Below, piece by piece: positions 10,881 through 30,024 of a DNA stretch of 64,000 bases (position 1 is its first letter; each line of letters starts with the position of its first letter). A program made the position numbers and the translations under genes. This DNA comes from Mugil cephalus (lineage: Eukaryota > Chordata > Actinopteri > Mugiliformes > Mugilidae): positions 21,043,001 to 21,107,000 of the forward strand of contig NC_061781.1 of the NCBI RefSeq assembly GCF_022458985.1, read 5' to 3'. The notes under the pieces were generated by a model. That model was not told the origin of the DNA, did no database searches, and saw nothing but the letters and a program-made list of their open reading frames with translations.

Positions 10881-12360
10881 AAGTTGAGCCCAGCAGAATA
10901 AAAAGGTCTATACGTTGTGTTGAGGGGAGGGGCCTCTGGGGGTCATCCCACAGATACTTAATCAGTTTGGGATCTAGTTAATTTGGAGGCCAGGTCAACC
11001 TTGTGCTGTCCTTCATGTTTTTTTTAAGTTGCTCCTAACGTGTTTTTGTGTATGTGTGTCTGTGTCAGGCCGCTATGGTGTGGGGGTGTCTGGACCGGTC
11101 TAGTTGGGTGCTATATGTCAACCCACTGCCTAAGTAAGGAACTTTTTTTTTTTCCAAGTTCCTCTCAGCCACCTCTCTTCTGGGTTCAAGTTTAGACCAG
11201 TAAAACCTCAAAATAGAAAGAAGACCTCTCATATGTTGTTAAATGATGCCTCTGATGCAGAAATTGAAGGGTTACCTATTTTGTAATGTTTTAGTCTGTT
11301 TTTACAGAAATGTTGCTGGACATTAAAAGGATGATGAGGAGTGATCGCAAATATTCAGTTACTTGTTTTATTATTTTATTTCTTGTTGGAACTGAAATAG
11401 ATACTGTCTGCCATAAATATGCCAAAACAACAACATCGACAAAGTTATCTGACAGTGCTCCAGGATGTAACTTAACCCTTATGCCCTCCTCAAATTTTGA
11501 CCCCTCTGGACACCATCATGTGAAAAATGTAAACGCATGAAGTCATGAAATCCTCATTCTAGATATTTATTTCTACTTTTTTTTCATGAATCACTGAAAC
11601 AACTTCAGACTTAATCAAAGCAACTAAAATTTTAAGAGTTTTCAGGCTTTTAACCATTTTAACCACTTAAACAACTTCAGACCTGCTCAAAACTACTGAA
11701 ATATCAATAATTTTCAGGATTTTAATGTCAGTCTGAAAATATTTTAAAATAAGTTTTAAACGTTTTTTTTTTTTTTCTTTTTTACAAAAAATGATAAAAA
11801 CCGAATTATTTTCCATAAAATAAACACTAGGTGTATGGGACTTTGGTGGTAATTGGAGTCTTGGATATGTCAAAGATTAGCAATTGATTTGATTGCATTA
11901 GTATTTTTTATGTAGCGCCAGATACTCCCTCTGGACACCTTTGTGGCCAAAAATGCCCCATAGACTCCCATTATAACTATATTTATTAATTTGGCTGCAA
12001 TTCCAGTATAAAACCATGCATTATGTGATGTTAATGTTTAATTTAGAGGAAAAGTAGTGATATTTGACATTTACACTGTATTTGATCAGATTCAACCATT
12101 TTCTCATTGTAGGTTGATGCATGTAATTGTAAATTTCTCATTTATTATAATGGGGCTATGTTACTACCGGGGACACCAAGTGTGAGTGTGTCTGTGTGTA
12201 TGTGTTAAAGTGTGTTAGTGTGTGTGGTGTGTGTCTGTGTGTGTGCTTTTGTGTGCGTGTGCAGGAGAGATAGTGTGTAGCATGAACGGATCATTTCATT
12301 GTTGATAAAGAATATCCTACTTTGATGGATGTTTTTCTTGTTTTGTTAGAGGGCAGCAGT
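10880..12360. other. Non-coding spacer with repeat remnants
   Basis: No supported gene. At 11474 the string ttaacccttatgccctcc resembles one end of piggyBac-type elements, but I see no matching far end. A GT-rich tract lies at about 12180-12265. The segment 11220-11300 resembles 32300-32370, another copy of unit-flanking sequence. Confidence 0.3.
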
Positions 12361-12481
12361 CAGATGGATCCCATCTAGTTCAAAGCTGAGTGTCGGTCTC
12401 CTGCAAACCGTTCTTCTCCCGAGATTCACCAACTTACATTTCACTCATAACTACACTTCGCTGATGTTCCCCTCAAAGGTA

Positions 12482-12742
12482 TCACCTCTCAAAAGACCCA
12501 CTCTGCATGGTCCCAGTCAGCCAAAGGGACATCAGATAAGGACTATCCACTAGCAGCAGTCCACGGTGCACCGGAGGAGGGCACTTAGGATTTTCTCTCT
12601 GTTGATGAGGTTTCTCATCAGAGCACAGTGGGCATTCTCCAACCTTTGCATGTACCTCATTGCCTTTGGTTACACCTGTTTCTAATTTGTGGCTATGACA
12701 CTGGTATTCCTTTTGTTTATAACCTTTTCCATATCTGCCCAA
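12482..12742 (-). other. Conserved small open frame downstream of gene C, function unknown
   Basis: An 86-residue frame that is alignable over nearly its whole length with an 83-residue frame at 54879-55130, which lies downstream of gene F. The two differ by two internal indels, each a whole codon, and share the stop context and the C-terminal string TQSGSFER (here MQSGSFER). It holds two cysteine pairs (QCHSH and CPLC). I recognise no family. It could be a coding exon of a small duplicated gene, or non-coding DNA duplicated recently with the lectin unit. Confidence 0.3.
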
Positions 12743-13106
12743 TTCATTCCTTGTCAGAGTCCTAGGGATCCTTGGGTACCACTCCTAATCTAAACAATGA
12801 AATTCCTAAATTACATATTCCCTTGTTAATGAGCACAGGGTTTAATTTAGAGCAAACAAAAGTATCACTATAATTTAGTTGAAAATGGTGCATATATTTT
12901 TATTATTTATTTTCAGACAGCTGGAATCTCACAAATGTGAAGTTTGTCTTTTTGAGAGACGTCTTCTCAGTCATTTGTTATGTATTTACAAAAAGTTGCA
13001 TTTCGCAGTCACACATGGCTATACTGAATACTAATACTGAAGCTGAAAAGTAAAATATGAATCATTCAATAGCTGAATTTGTAAAACATTTACAAATGTA
13101 ACAATG

Positions 13107-19626
<6,520 letters not shown>

Positions 19627-19750
19627 TGTTTGCAAAGTTGTAGATGAATATCTAGAAGAGCTCAGTTCTCTGACGTGCAGCATGCACTGTTGTACATCTC
19701 ATCTGTGACACTATGGGTTTCAGTTCATTTATCTTGTCTTTTTTGATGGA

Positions 19751-19800
19751 CCTAATAGGAAGTCACATGTTTCAGATGTGGTGAATGTAGCTTCCTGAAT
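19751..19800 (-). promoter_or_regulatory. Conserved upstream module of gene C (two ETS-type cores)
   Basis: ataggaagtcacatg and gtagcttcctgaat are spaced as in genes D, E and F, about 125-175 bases before the start codon, with a catgtttcagatgtg block between them. GGAA cores are the sites of ETS factors including PU.1; that these drive myeloid expression is inference. Confidence 0.45.
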
Positions 19801-19849
19801 AATCAAGTTGAGCACAGCAGAATAAAAAGGTCTATACATTGTTGAAGAA

Positions 19850-20560
19850 TAACAATTTAGGTACATCTTCCTTTGGTTCCATCCACCTCGGAATACACAT
19901 GCTTTGTTATGCTGTTGCTGTTGTCCAAAGGGTTACACCCTCACGTGACTTTAGGTAGCTAGGTAATTCAGTGATGATTCATTGATGTCTGGAAGTTTAT
20001 GGAAATTTCTTGATCCTAACCAAAATGATCTGAAACCTTCATCTAAACCAAACAACTCACAAATATTTCTAAAGAAAACTGGTTTAGGGCCACTCAACTA
20101 AGTAGGATATAGTTGAAAATCACAGAACCTTATGAAAATCAGACTCAGACCGATGGTGAGAGGACCAGAAAATAGTAAAACATTCAGCAGGCCCAGAGAG
20201 ACCGTAGCACCTAAATAGAATCTTGGATTGAAGCAGAGAAACATACAAAGGTAAATAGTCTCCATTCATACAACCGACTTCACTGGCGATGAGCTCTGCA
20301 GCAGGACAAACTGAAAGTGCATGTATGTCAAGTGTGAAAAATTATATTTTCAACCTCTGAGGAGGTGACATGTCTCCAAGCAGATCTCCAAGCTGTACAA
20401 ATATAATCAAACACTCTATAAAGGCAGTGACCTAAACAGAGACAAATGAGTAATGACTAAATTCACACTATGAATTCTTAGAACAGACAGAAACAATGCT
20501 TATCTCTCACCTTCAAACAAGTATATGAAACTCCCCCATGTGTGATTCAGTTCAACTCCT
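19850..20560. other. Unit-flanking sequence upstream of gene C
   Basis: No gene. The stretch from about 19980 to 20560 (gatctgaaaccttcatctaaa, ttcagcaggcccagag, atgtatgtcaagtgtgaaa) recurs at 33450-33720 plus 35336-35640, in part near 44260-44500 and 59680-59720. It is part of the duplicated segment carrying each lectin gene. It also shows the empty site of the intact Tc1 transposon: aaacatacaaaggtaaatag near 20240. Confidence 0.55.
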
Positions 20561-21112
20561 CTCTTTTTTTAGTTTTTTTTTTTTTATTTTTAGGTGAGCA
20601 AAAGTAATGGAACAAATAATCTTTAAGTAAATAACATTTAATTTTCGGTGGCATAACCCTTGCTTGCAATCACTGCCTCAAGTTTGTGACCCATCGCCAT
20701 CCAACTGTTGCATTCTTCATTTGTGATACTATTACAGGCTTCTACCACAGCTTCTTTCAGTTCTTGTTTGTTTTGGGGAGTTTCTCCTTTCAGCCTCCTC
20801 TTCGGGAGGTGAAATGCATGCTCAATTGGGTTAAGGTCAGGTGATTGACTTGGCCAGTCTAAAACTTTCCACTTTTTTCCCCCGAAGAAGTCCTTTGTTC
20901 TGTTGGCAGTGTGCTTTGGGTCATTGTCCTGCTGGATGATAAAATTCCTCCGATTAGTGTGGATGCATTTCGCTGTAAATTGACAGACAAAATGTTTCTG
21001 TACATTTTGTAATTCATTCTGCTGTTACCATCATCAATTACATCATCAATAAATATTAATGAGTCTGTTCCAGAAGCGGCCATGCACGCCCAAGCCAAAT
21101 TATTACATAATG
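20560..21112 (-). mobile_element. Tc1/mariner-like element, C-terminal half of transposase
   Basis: The minus strand reads MAWACMAASGTDSLIF, then in another frame [16 protein letters not shown] and [13 protein letters not shown], ending GYATEN and a stop at 20638. These contain the second aspartate and the glutamate of the DDE triad. The N-terminal half is absent and there is at least one frameshift. It is a different Tc1 family from those in genes C/E and at 33729. Confidence 0.75.
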
Positions 21113-21619
21113 TGACATAAACTAATGATGCAAAGAGATTTTATTCGGAAAAAATTAGCTTCCTAGTTATCTGCGCACAACTGGTCTTTGCCTTTTTTTT
21201 TTAAAAAGTCTATGATTCAAACTAATGCTGCTAATCTCCATGCTCAACTGTCACTTTTTGCCACTCATTGGCCGTAACCATGGAGACATAGTCTCACTTT
21301 GCATTTCGCTTACTATTTCAGATGATGTTTGAGAAAACTACAGTTAAAAATATTTTAAAAATTTCACCCGCCAAAGTGCTTAACCAATATTCACCCATAG
21401 AGAAGTGTAATAACAGAGAATAAAATAGGATTAAAAGTTAAAATATAGCACAGCGCTCAGCCTACAGCTCCAGCACAGGATTGGGAAAACACGGAGGAAA
21501 CTCCACCGTTTCCACAGTGAACAAAATCGGAGAAAGTTAAGGGAGCAGAAGATTGAAGGAAGAACTGGATGTCAGCTGATTTCTACCTGTATGTGAGGCA
21601 AATGTCAATGTCTTTTTAT

Positions 21620-24115
21620 TTCGTTTTCTTTCATTTATCCGGGTCCAGGTCGCGCGGGCAGCTGCTTTAGGAGGGAGGTCCAGATAGCCCTCTCCCCAGC
21701 CACTTCCACCAGCTCCTCCGGAGGAATCCCCAGGTGCTCCCAGGCCAGACAGGAGATATAATCCCTCCATCGTGTCCTGGGGTGACCCTGAGGCCTCCTA
21801 CTGGTGGGACATGCCTGGCACACCTCTAAAGGGAGGCGTCCAGGGGGCATTCTCACCAGATGCCCGAACCACCTCAACTGACTCTCCTCGACATGGTTCT
21901 ACTCTGAGCTCCTCCCGAGTGTCCGAGCTCCTTACCTTATCTCTAAGGCTGAGCCCGGCCACCCTACAGAGGAAACGCACTTTGACCGCTTGTATCCACG
22001 ATCTTGTTCTTTCGGTCGTCACCCAAAGTTGATGACAATAGGTGAGGGTTGGAACATAGATCAACCGGTAATTTGAGAGCTTCGCCTTTCTACTTAGCTC
22101 TCTCTTCACCACGATGGACCGGTTAAGTGCACGCTGCATTCTACCCTCACTCGTGAACAAGATCCCGAGGTACTTGAACTCTTCCACTTGAGGCAGGACT
22201 TCCTCCCCGATCCGGAGTGAGCAATCCACCCTTTTCCTGCTTTACACTCGGCTGCGAACCACCCCAGCAAGAGGTCGCAGTTCGATGAACCTAAGAGGAC
22301 CACATCATCCGTAAAAAGCAGGGATGAGATCCTCTGATCACCGAACTCGACACCCTCCACCACCCGGCTGCACATAGAAATTCTGTCCATAAAAGTTATG
22401 AACAGAACTGGTGACAAAGGGCAGCCCTGGCGGAGTCTAACCCTCACTGGAAACAAGTCCGACTTACAGCCGGCTACACGGATCGAACTCGCACTCCTTT
22501 GGTACAGGGACTGAATGGCCCTTAGCAAGGGGCCATCCAACTCATACTTCCAGAGCAGCCCCCACAAAATCCAGTCCAAATCCACAAAACACATGTGGAC
22601 TGGTTGGGCCATTTCCCCTCCAGAACCCTAGCGAGTGTAAAGAGTTGGTCCATGGTTCCACGCCCGGGGCAAAAACTTCAATGTTCCTCCTTGACCTGAG
22701 GTTCAACTAACGATTGGACCCTCTTTTCCAGCACCCTGGTGTAGACTTTCCCAGGGAGGCTGAAGAATGTGATTCCTCTATAGTTGGAACACAGCCTCTG
22801 GTCCCATTTCTTAAAGATGGGAACCACCACGCCAGTCTGCGACTCCAGAGGCACTGCCCCCAATGTCTATGCAATGTTGCAGAGGCGTGTCAACCAAGAC
22901 AGCCCTACAACATCCAGAGCCTTGAGTTACCCTGGGCAGATGTCATCCTCTCCTGGGGCTCCACCGCTAGGTAGTTGCTTCTCCACCTCAGCTACCTCTG
23001 CCCCAGAGATTGGACGGCCCAACCCCAGGCCCTCCGGCTGTTTCCCCTAAGGAATGCATCTTGGTGGGATTGAGGACCTTCTCAAAGTATTTCTTCCACC
23101 ACTAGACAATAGTCCCAGGAGACGTCAGCAGCTCCCGCCCCCACCGAAAACGGTATGGGCAAGTTGCCGCTTTCTGCCCCTGATGTGCCGGACGGTTTGC
23201 CAGAACCTCTTTGGAGCCAATGGATAGTCTCCTCCCATGCCCGAGTTTTTGCCTCAGCGACTGCCCTGGCAGAAGACCGTTGACCACAGACCAACCATGC
23301 CCTGTAGGCCTCCTTCTTCGACCTGACGGCTCCCTTCCCCTCTGGTGTCCACCAGCAGGTTCGGGGGTTACCACCAGGACCTGCGTGGCGTCTTCCCCCA
23401 CCATCTGATCCAACTTACCACCAGGTGGTGATCAGTTGACAGCTCTGCTTCTCTCTTCACCCAAGTGTCCAGAACATACAGTCGCAGGTCGGATGATATG
23501 ACTACAAAGTCGATCATCGACCTGTGACCTAGGCCATCATGGTGCGAAGTGCCAACAAACTGCAACTTGCACAGATGCCCAATAACTGAACACCACTCGG
23601 GTTCAGATCAGACAGGCCATTCCTCCCAATCACGCCCCTCCAGGTAACGCTGTCATTGCCCACGTGAGCGTTGAAGTCCCCCAGAAGGACAATGGAGTCC
23701 CCAGTTGGGACACTATCCAGCGCCGAAAAGGGCGGGTACTCTGAAATGCTCTTCGGCGCATATGCGCAAACAACAGTCAGGACCTGTTGACCCTACCCGA
23801 CGCCGCAGGAAAGCAACCCTTTCATCCATCTGGGAGAACTCCTACATACAGGCAGAGAGGCCAAAACAAAGGCCAACCCCAGGCCTGGCTCCAGGGTGGG
23901 ACCCCGGTAGCCGTCCGGGCTGGGTACACTGGCTCTCATTTGTGTTAATCATTCAGGGTCTTTGTCTGACCCTTCACCTAGGACCAATCTGCCTTGGGAG
24001 GCCCTAACAGGGGCAAAATGCCCCGAAAAGCATAGCTCTTAGGGTCATTAGGGCACTCAAACTCCTCCACCACGATAAGGTGATGGTTCAAGGAGTAGTA
24101 TAATCACAATATTAA
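21620..24115 (-). mobile_element. Rex3-like (RTE clade) LINE, near full length but frameshifted
   Basis: Read on the minus strand: a 5' start with accttatcgtggtggaggag (about 24080), a broken endonuclease (RRSMIDFVVISSDLRLYVLD and STDHHLVVSWIRW, about 23370-23560), an RT (VRLRQGCPLSPVLFITFMDR, SLLFTDDVVLL, about 22300-22470) and the C-terminal RTE signature (MRWFGHLVRMPPGRL, RWRDYISCLAW, about 21640-21880). The catalytic box is TDD instead of the usual ADD. Several frames are interrupted, so it is inactive. It appears to lie within an older hAT-type repeat whose end is at about 24448. Confidence 0.75.
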
Positions 24116-24179
24116 TGATAATAGTAAATAACAGTAAGACTAGTATTTATAATTTTTCTGAGTAATTTCAAACTTTTAA

Positions 24180-24448
24180 CGGCGATGTATGAACACGGGA
24201 GACTGAGGGGAAGACTCTGTTTGCTACAAAGCATTTTACATGCACAAGACCACCCCCACTCTACATCTGATTAGCTAGTGTATTCGCTTGGAGAGAGAAA
24301 GCTGTGTTACTCTCATTCCATTAGTAGGTGAACTCAATTGACTGCTTAAACCTGGTGAAACAAGTAAAAACGGATGGTGAGCTCAGATCAGACAAGTTTT
24401 GGAGCACCCCCTGTGATCTCCAGGTGGACCCCAGGTTGGGAACCACTG
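24180..24448. mobile_element. hAT-type repeat end
   Basis: The segment ends with ccccaggttgggaaccactg, the reverse complement of the hAT/Charlie terminal motif cagtggttcccaacctgggg. The other end is not clear; it could lie on the far side of the Rex3 insertion. No transposase is visible. Confidence 0.45.
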
Positions 24449-24686
24449 ATTTAGAGCAAACAAAAGTATCACTTTAATTTATTTGAAAATGATGCATATA
24501 ATTTTATTATTTATTTTCAGAAAGCTGCAATCTCACAAATGTAGAGTTTGCCTTCATAGTCATTTGTTGTGTATTTACAAGAAGTTGTATTACACAGTTG
24601 TGCATAGCCAAATACCCAAGTTGAGAATTAAAATATGAATCATTGAAGTAGTAGAATTTGTAAAACATTTACAGATTTAAAAATGT
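24449..24686 (-). other. Displaced 3' UTR of lectin gene D
   Basis: This matches the 3' flanks of genes C (about 12850-13100) and F (about 55250-55485): gagcaaacaaaagtatcac, ttttattatttattttcag (AATAAA on the minus strand) and aacatttaca near the stop. In gene D it is separated from the stop codon by a 1.96-kb LINE. Confidence 0.7.
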
Positions 24687-26650
24687 CAAGTTCATGGAAT
24701 GACAGAAAGCATGGGAATAAAAATGGGTAACAAAAATATAAACAAAGGTTTCCCGAAATGTGGGGGCAAGGAAGAGCTGTGAGGGGTTGTGCCAAACAAA
24801 GAAACAAAGCATTACAAAAAAAAAAAAGGGCTGGCTTATCACTTTATGATGTGAAAAACAAAAGAAACAAAATGTCTGCCTATATTCTCTACAACTGGGC
24901 TTAAACAAAACTTAAATTGGTGGCATCCATCAACCCATTAACTAGGTGTTAACAGTGCAAACTACGTGAGTGCAAAGTGTATATTGTACCCTGGCCTTAC
25001 GTAGGCTCTAACTTCCCACCATAAGCCATTAAAGTACAGGTTGTGGAAATCAAACAATAACAGGGTCCAACAAGCAGGAGGGCATGAGGCAAGAAACAAG
25101 AGATGATAACAAGGAGTTAGAGCCAATACGGTCTCATTCTGGAGCTCATAGGTGGCAGTCAATGTTCCACCATTCACTTGCAGGAAAAGAGGGAGAGAGA
25201 CACACAAATATAAAAGATACAAGAATAAGCTGATATAAAATTAAGCAAAAAAGAATACTATTAAAAGAAACAATACAAAGGGAATATGGAATAAACTAAA
25301 CAACATTATCAGAGATGGTGCTAAACAAAACAAGTTCCCTAAATATGTCGTTATAAATGATATTGAAAATTATAATATGGAAGAGGTGGCAAGCAGTTTT
25401 AATCACTTCTTTGTGGATGTTGGTCCTGATCTAGCAAAAAAACATTCCAAATCCAGTGTCAGATGGAGTCTATATGGATAAACTAATAGAGAAGAATTCC
25501 CACTCAATGTCAGAAAGCAGCAGAGAATGCGTGGGTAAAAAAGTGCAAAAATAAAACATCAACAGACTACAATGGTGTTGATTAAATAGGTCATAGGGGG
25601 GATATCGAAGCCATTAGCACACATGTGCAATTTGTTGTTTAAAACTAGTACATTTCCAAATGTACATTTTTCAAATCAAATGGAAATTGTTAAATTGCTA
25701 TACAAAACTGGGAGCATACACAACTTTACTACAGACCTGTCTTAATAATACCACTACTCTCAAAAATACTGGAAAAGCCTTTTAGACAGATTGGTTTAGG
25801 GTTAATAGATCAACAGCAACATCACAGGCAATAATGGAATCAGTTGATTCACAGATGCAACAGACAACAAAACACATGGTTTGGGGAAATATGTACAAAA
25901 CTTCATTACATTCACTTACCATGCTGCAGAAAAGAGCAATAAGGACTATTCATAGGGTCCACTACTGAGAACATACAAATCCACTTTTTCAAATCAAAAC
26001 TCTTGAAATTCACTGACATAGTATCTTACAGACAGCAATTATCATGTATAAGGTGAAAAACGGACCAGAAAACAATCAAAAATGTAGGAATCAGGAGGGA
26101 GGTTATCAGTTAAGAGGGGAACATAACTTCAAAAAAAAAACAACAAAAACAAACAAACAAAAAACATATTATCAACCTTGAAAAGTTTCTGTGTATCAAT
26201 TACTGGTGTCAAACTATGGAACGAGCTCAGTCAGGAACTGAAGAAAAGTCAAATATCAACCAGTTTAAGAAAAGGTACAAAAATATGTTGTTTATCGGGT
26301 ACAATAATAATTATTAATGATTACTGTGATGATTTATTAACTGATACGGCATACTGGTGACAGGCAGAAGCCTATAGGAATGTCTATGTATTGATATATG
26401 TATATGTATGTAAGTGTGTATATGTATGCGCTCATATATACATATGTGTGTATGTATTGTAACAAAGGGGTGAGAGCTTACAATCTACGCTTCATCTCAC
26501 TCCTTTTCAAATGTGTCATTTGTTTCTATTTTTTCTGTTTTGCTCTTGTTTGCTTGCTCAGGTTTTTGTTTTTGTATTGTGTTTTGTTGTGAGGGGAATT
26601 TGTTTGGTAGCAATTAGGAAGCCTTGTATTGATTGCATATTTGGAATAAA
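24687..26650 (+). mobile_element. LINE (CR1/L2-like) inserted just after the stop codon of gene D
   Basis: Plus-strand fragments include EEVASSFNHFFVDVGPDLAK (about 25380-25445) and VSITGVKLWNELSQELKKS (about 26195-26250), typical of the linker and C-terminus of these LINEs. The right end is A-rich (ggaataaaaaaa). An 8-bp aaaaatgt at 24679-24686 and 26651-26658 is a plausible target duplication. The open frames are destroyed. Confidence 0.7.
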
Positions 26651-26657
26651 AAAAATG

Positions 26658-29600
26658 TTATGGTATTTTTTCACAAATCCATGGTAGAGATTTTGAACAT
26701 GAAATATCGTTCCAATGACTGTTCTCGACAGCTATGAGGTGTACACAGTCTTCTTCCCCCAACTCCGGAAGATTATTTCCATTGTCAGGTTGTTTTAAGT
26801 CCCAGTGGCTGGAAGGTCAGGGAACACAAGATTCATCACTATTTATCATTCAGTGGTCAAACCATAGACTTTATAATATGGATGGCATGTCCCCACTTCT
26901 TCTCACTGGCCAAACTGATACTATTTTTCCAGGGATACAGGCAGCGCTATCTTGTGACTTTGGAGCCAGAGTCTGATCAGTACAATCCAAGAGCGGAGTC
27001 ACTCAGAGCTGTGATATCAATGACCCAGCCACACTTTCTCCAAACTCACTCAAGTTTTGTTTAATTAATAGTAGGCTCTGATCTACCTCCAACAGTTACA
27101 AGGTAATGTTGGATTATACACTGTCCTTATTTTTAAAAATTGTTTTTACAATTCTAACGGAGCAGTTGGCATGGCAACTGGTGGTCACCATTATATCCTG
27201 TTTCTATAGCGTCAAATACCTAACTAAAATGAACTGATACAAAAATGACACTTGAACATGCATCAACATTATATTAACTACCTAAAATTACAAAAACTAT
27301 CCTTGAGAGAAATTTATTTGACGTGTATTTTAGTGTTTTAGTTCCAAGTCTTCACTTTTGAGGAGCAGTTCCACCTCCGTCTTTATACAATCTCTGGGTC
27401 AAACACATAAATGAAGTTCTTCTGCCTCCATGTGGCTGAAGTCCGAGTACATTTTAAAAATGTTGCTCTGCATGGTAATATTTGCCATTGAGACAAATGC
27501 ACAAATGTACATTTTGATGTCAATACTAAACTGAAATGAAGACTTACTTCAGAGTCACTGGAGTCCCATCAATCCATTTCCAGGTCCCTTCCTCTTCTTT
27601 GTCATTCAAACCAATCCAAGTATCTTTCTTGATGAAGCAAGAGACTGATGTCTGTTCAGCAGGTAGAAAAACATGTTTTAGTTTTGAATGCCATTCAAAA
27701 TAATTTTAAATTAACAACTAGAACAGTAACCTAATTGTATCATAAATATAATGTAACTCTATCCAGAGGGAACAAGTGTTTAATACTGTAAACTATCAAG
27801 AACATGTCAGACAGGCTTCTAGTTATTCAGGACCTGTTCTTCAGGGCTGTCTATCACCACCAGATCTGCTCCTCTGTTTCTACAGTCCTGTCTGCCTTCA
27901 TCCCAGGAACCAGATGCTTCAGAGAAGAAATGACAGGTATAACTGAACATTTTCCATCCTTCAGGACACGTTTTCTCTGGAAGAACCAAAAAACACAAAA
28001 CAAAACATGAAGTTGCACATTTACATTGATTTGAAACCAATGCCCACAATTTGCCCACTCAGGTGTAACATAATCAATCAAGTGATTTAGAAACCAGATA
28101 TGCCAGATGCCACTTCTTCAATTTATGAGTAAAACAGTTAGACTGATGAACAGCGCGTAAATCACAAGACATCCAAAGACTCACTCTGTTTAGGCAAATT
28201 CTGAAGTCTTTCCATCTCTTCGGTCATCTTAGTCAGGCTGATGTTCAGCAGGTCTCTCTCCTCAGTCATGGAGGACAGTTTGTCGTTGCTGGTCTGGAGT
28301 AAAGCAGTCATGTTGTCTTTGACGGCAGAGAGCTCTGCAGCTGAGTAACTGCTGTAATCTGTAATGAATAAAAATATGGATTATATATTTAGGTTTTTTT
28401 GAAAGTAATAAAATGTGTGGTCACAAACCGTGAGTTAACTGACAGTTGCAACACTATTTGATCCATGTTTCAAAACGCTTGGTTTTATGAGTCAGTGTTA
28501 ACCATTGTGAAAAAGCGGCTCATGTACTACAGCCATCAAACAAACAATGCGCAGCAGCTATCGACATCATGAGAACCACTTCAGCCTTGTCCTCCTGCAC
28601 CAGTTGCAGCCTCCACAGGTTTTTCTTGGATTATACAAACAAACCCATACCAAAACTGGCAGAAAGGGAGGGGTCATAATAGTGTTCATAAATGAAGAAA
28701 AGATTATTGTTGTGGCTCTCAAACTGACGGACTGACCATCTGAGCATCAACTAGTGACAGAGATGATCAGTGGAAAAGTATAAACTGGCAACAAATAAAC
28801 TACTATTTCATAAATAAGTAAGAATTATTGCTTGAATAATGTGACACTGACTTTTATAGTCAGGATGACCAGTGGAAAAAAACTATAACAAACAATGTGT
28901 TTATAGAAAACTATTTCAAAAAATAAATGAATAATGCAATTGTTCAAAAAATAATGCAGCTGTTGAATAGAATGTGCACCACTGATGCAGTTTTATAGCA
29001 TCACTGGACTGAACCAGTGTGCTGTTAATGGTAGAAAAACCTAATAAATCCAAACAAAGATGTGGTGTCTTTATAGAAACATTCACTTCAGTTTTTCAGA
29101 AAAAAATAAGAAAGTGAAATAATGGCACAAAAGTTTGTTAAAAAAACAAACAAAAGACAACTGAAGAAAGGACAGCATGTCAAAACATTTTCCCTTTTCA
29201 GAGCAGAGTTAGAATCCTGGAAATACCCATCCATCCACTTCTTAACTGAAAAGACTAAGAGTTTGGAAGCATTATTTGCTGCATTGTTTGTTTGTAATAT
29301 ATATACTAATTTGTACTTTTATAAATTTCCATTTTCCTATTTTTTTACTTTAAGACTTTTTAAGAATTATAGAGATAGTGTTAGAGGGTTACTTAAAAAA
29401 AGAGACTCAAGAGGACTCCAAGGATGATAGTCCAACCAAAGGAAAACACTGAACAGTCCAGAAAGATAGTAACACCTAAATATGAACTCTTCTCAGAGCT
29501 CGTTGGACCTGAACAGAGAAAACAGTGAAACCAATAACATCTACAATAGTGATAATGAAAAAGCATAATATACCTCTCAATAAATTCATCCTTACCTGTA

Positions 29601-29665
29601 CGATTTGTTAAACGTTGTGGTCTGTAGGATTTAATTTGGTCAACATTTTCATAAATGTCCTCCAT
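26658..29665 (-). CDS. C-type lectin-like receptor D, complete except a damaged TM exon
   Basis: Minus-strand exons: 29596-29665 (MEDIYENVDQ), 29410-29508 (TM), 28185-28358 (neck, DYSSYSAAELS), 27834-27976, 27548-27651 and 26658-26808. The CTLD has WIGLND, QPDN and WND and ends CEKIP. Compared with B, C and F the TM exon lacks three single bases, scrambling part of the span (FLDCSVFSFGWTIILG), and its donor reads ttgagt instead of gtgagt. Neighbouring intron bases show the same kind of single-base losses, so either this copy is decaying or the assembled sequence is in error here. All other exons are in frame: with a 102-base TM exon the total would be 744 bases. A LINE sits immediately after the stop codon. 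Confidence 0.68.
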
Positions 29666-29790
29666 TGTTCGCAAAGATACAGATTATTTCCTTAATGAGC
29701 TCTCTTTTCCATGTATTGGAGGAATGCACTTGGATGATTGACCGAAACTATACACCCGTGGTTTCAGTTCATTTTACCATCCTTTTGATG

Positions 29791-29845
29791 GAACTGCTAG
29801 GAAGTCACGTGTTTCACTTGTGGTGAATGCAGCTTCCTGAATAAC
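29791..29845 (-). promoter_or_regulatory. Conserved upstream module of gene D
   Basis: ctaggaagtcacgtg followed by tgcagcttcctgaataacc. The E-box-like centre is cacgtg here rather than cacatg as in C, E and F. ETS-type cores are both present. Confidence 0.45.
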
Positions 29846-30024
29846 CAAGTTCCCCTTAAGTTGGGCGGTTCTTTCTTCGTCCCTTAAGCAAACCCTCTGC
29901 ATCTGCTATTTTACCTGGTCTGGTCTAATGTGTGCTACATGTCTAAGTCACATTCATCCTCCTGTCAGTGGTCATAATGATGTGGCTGTTTGGTGTATAA
30001 TAATTTCTCTCAACTCACCACTGT

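Noticed and set aside
11474-12360. Complete piggyBac element
   Set aside because: Only one end resembles a piggyBac terminus; no matching far end, TTAA pair or transposase found.
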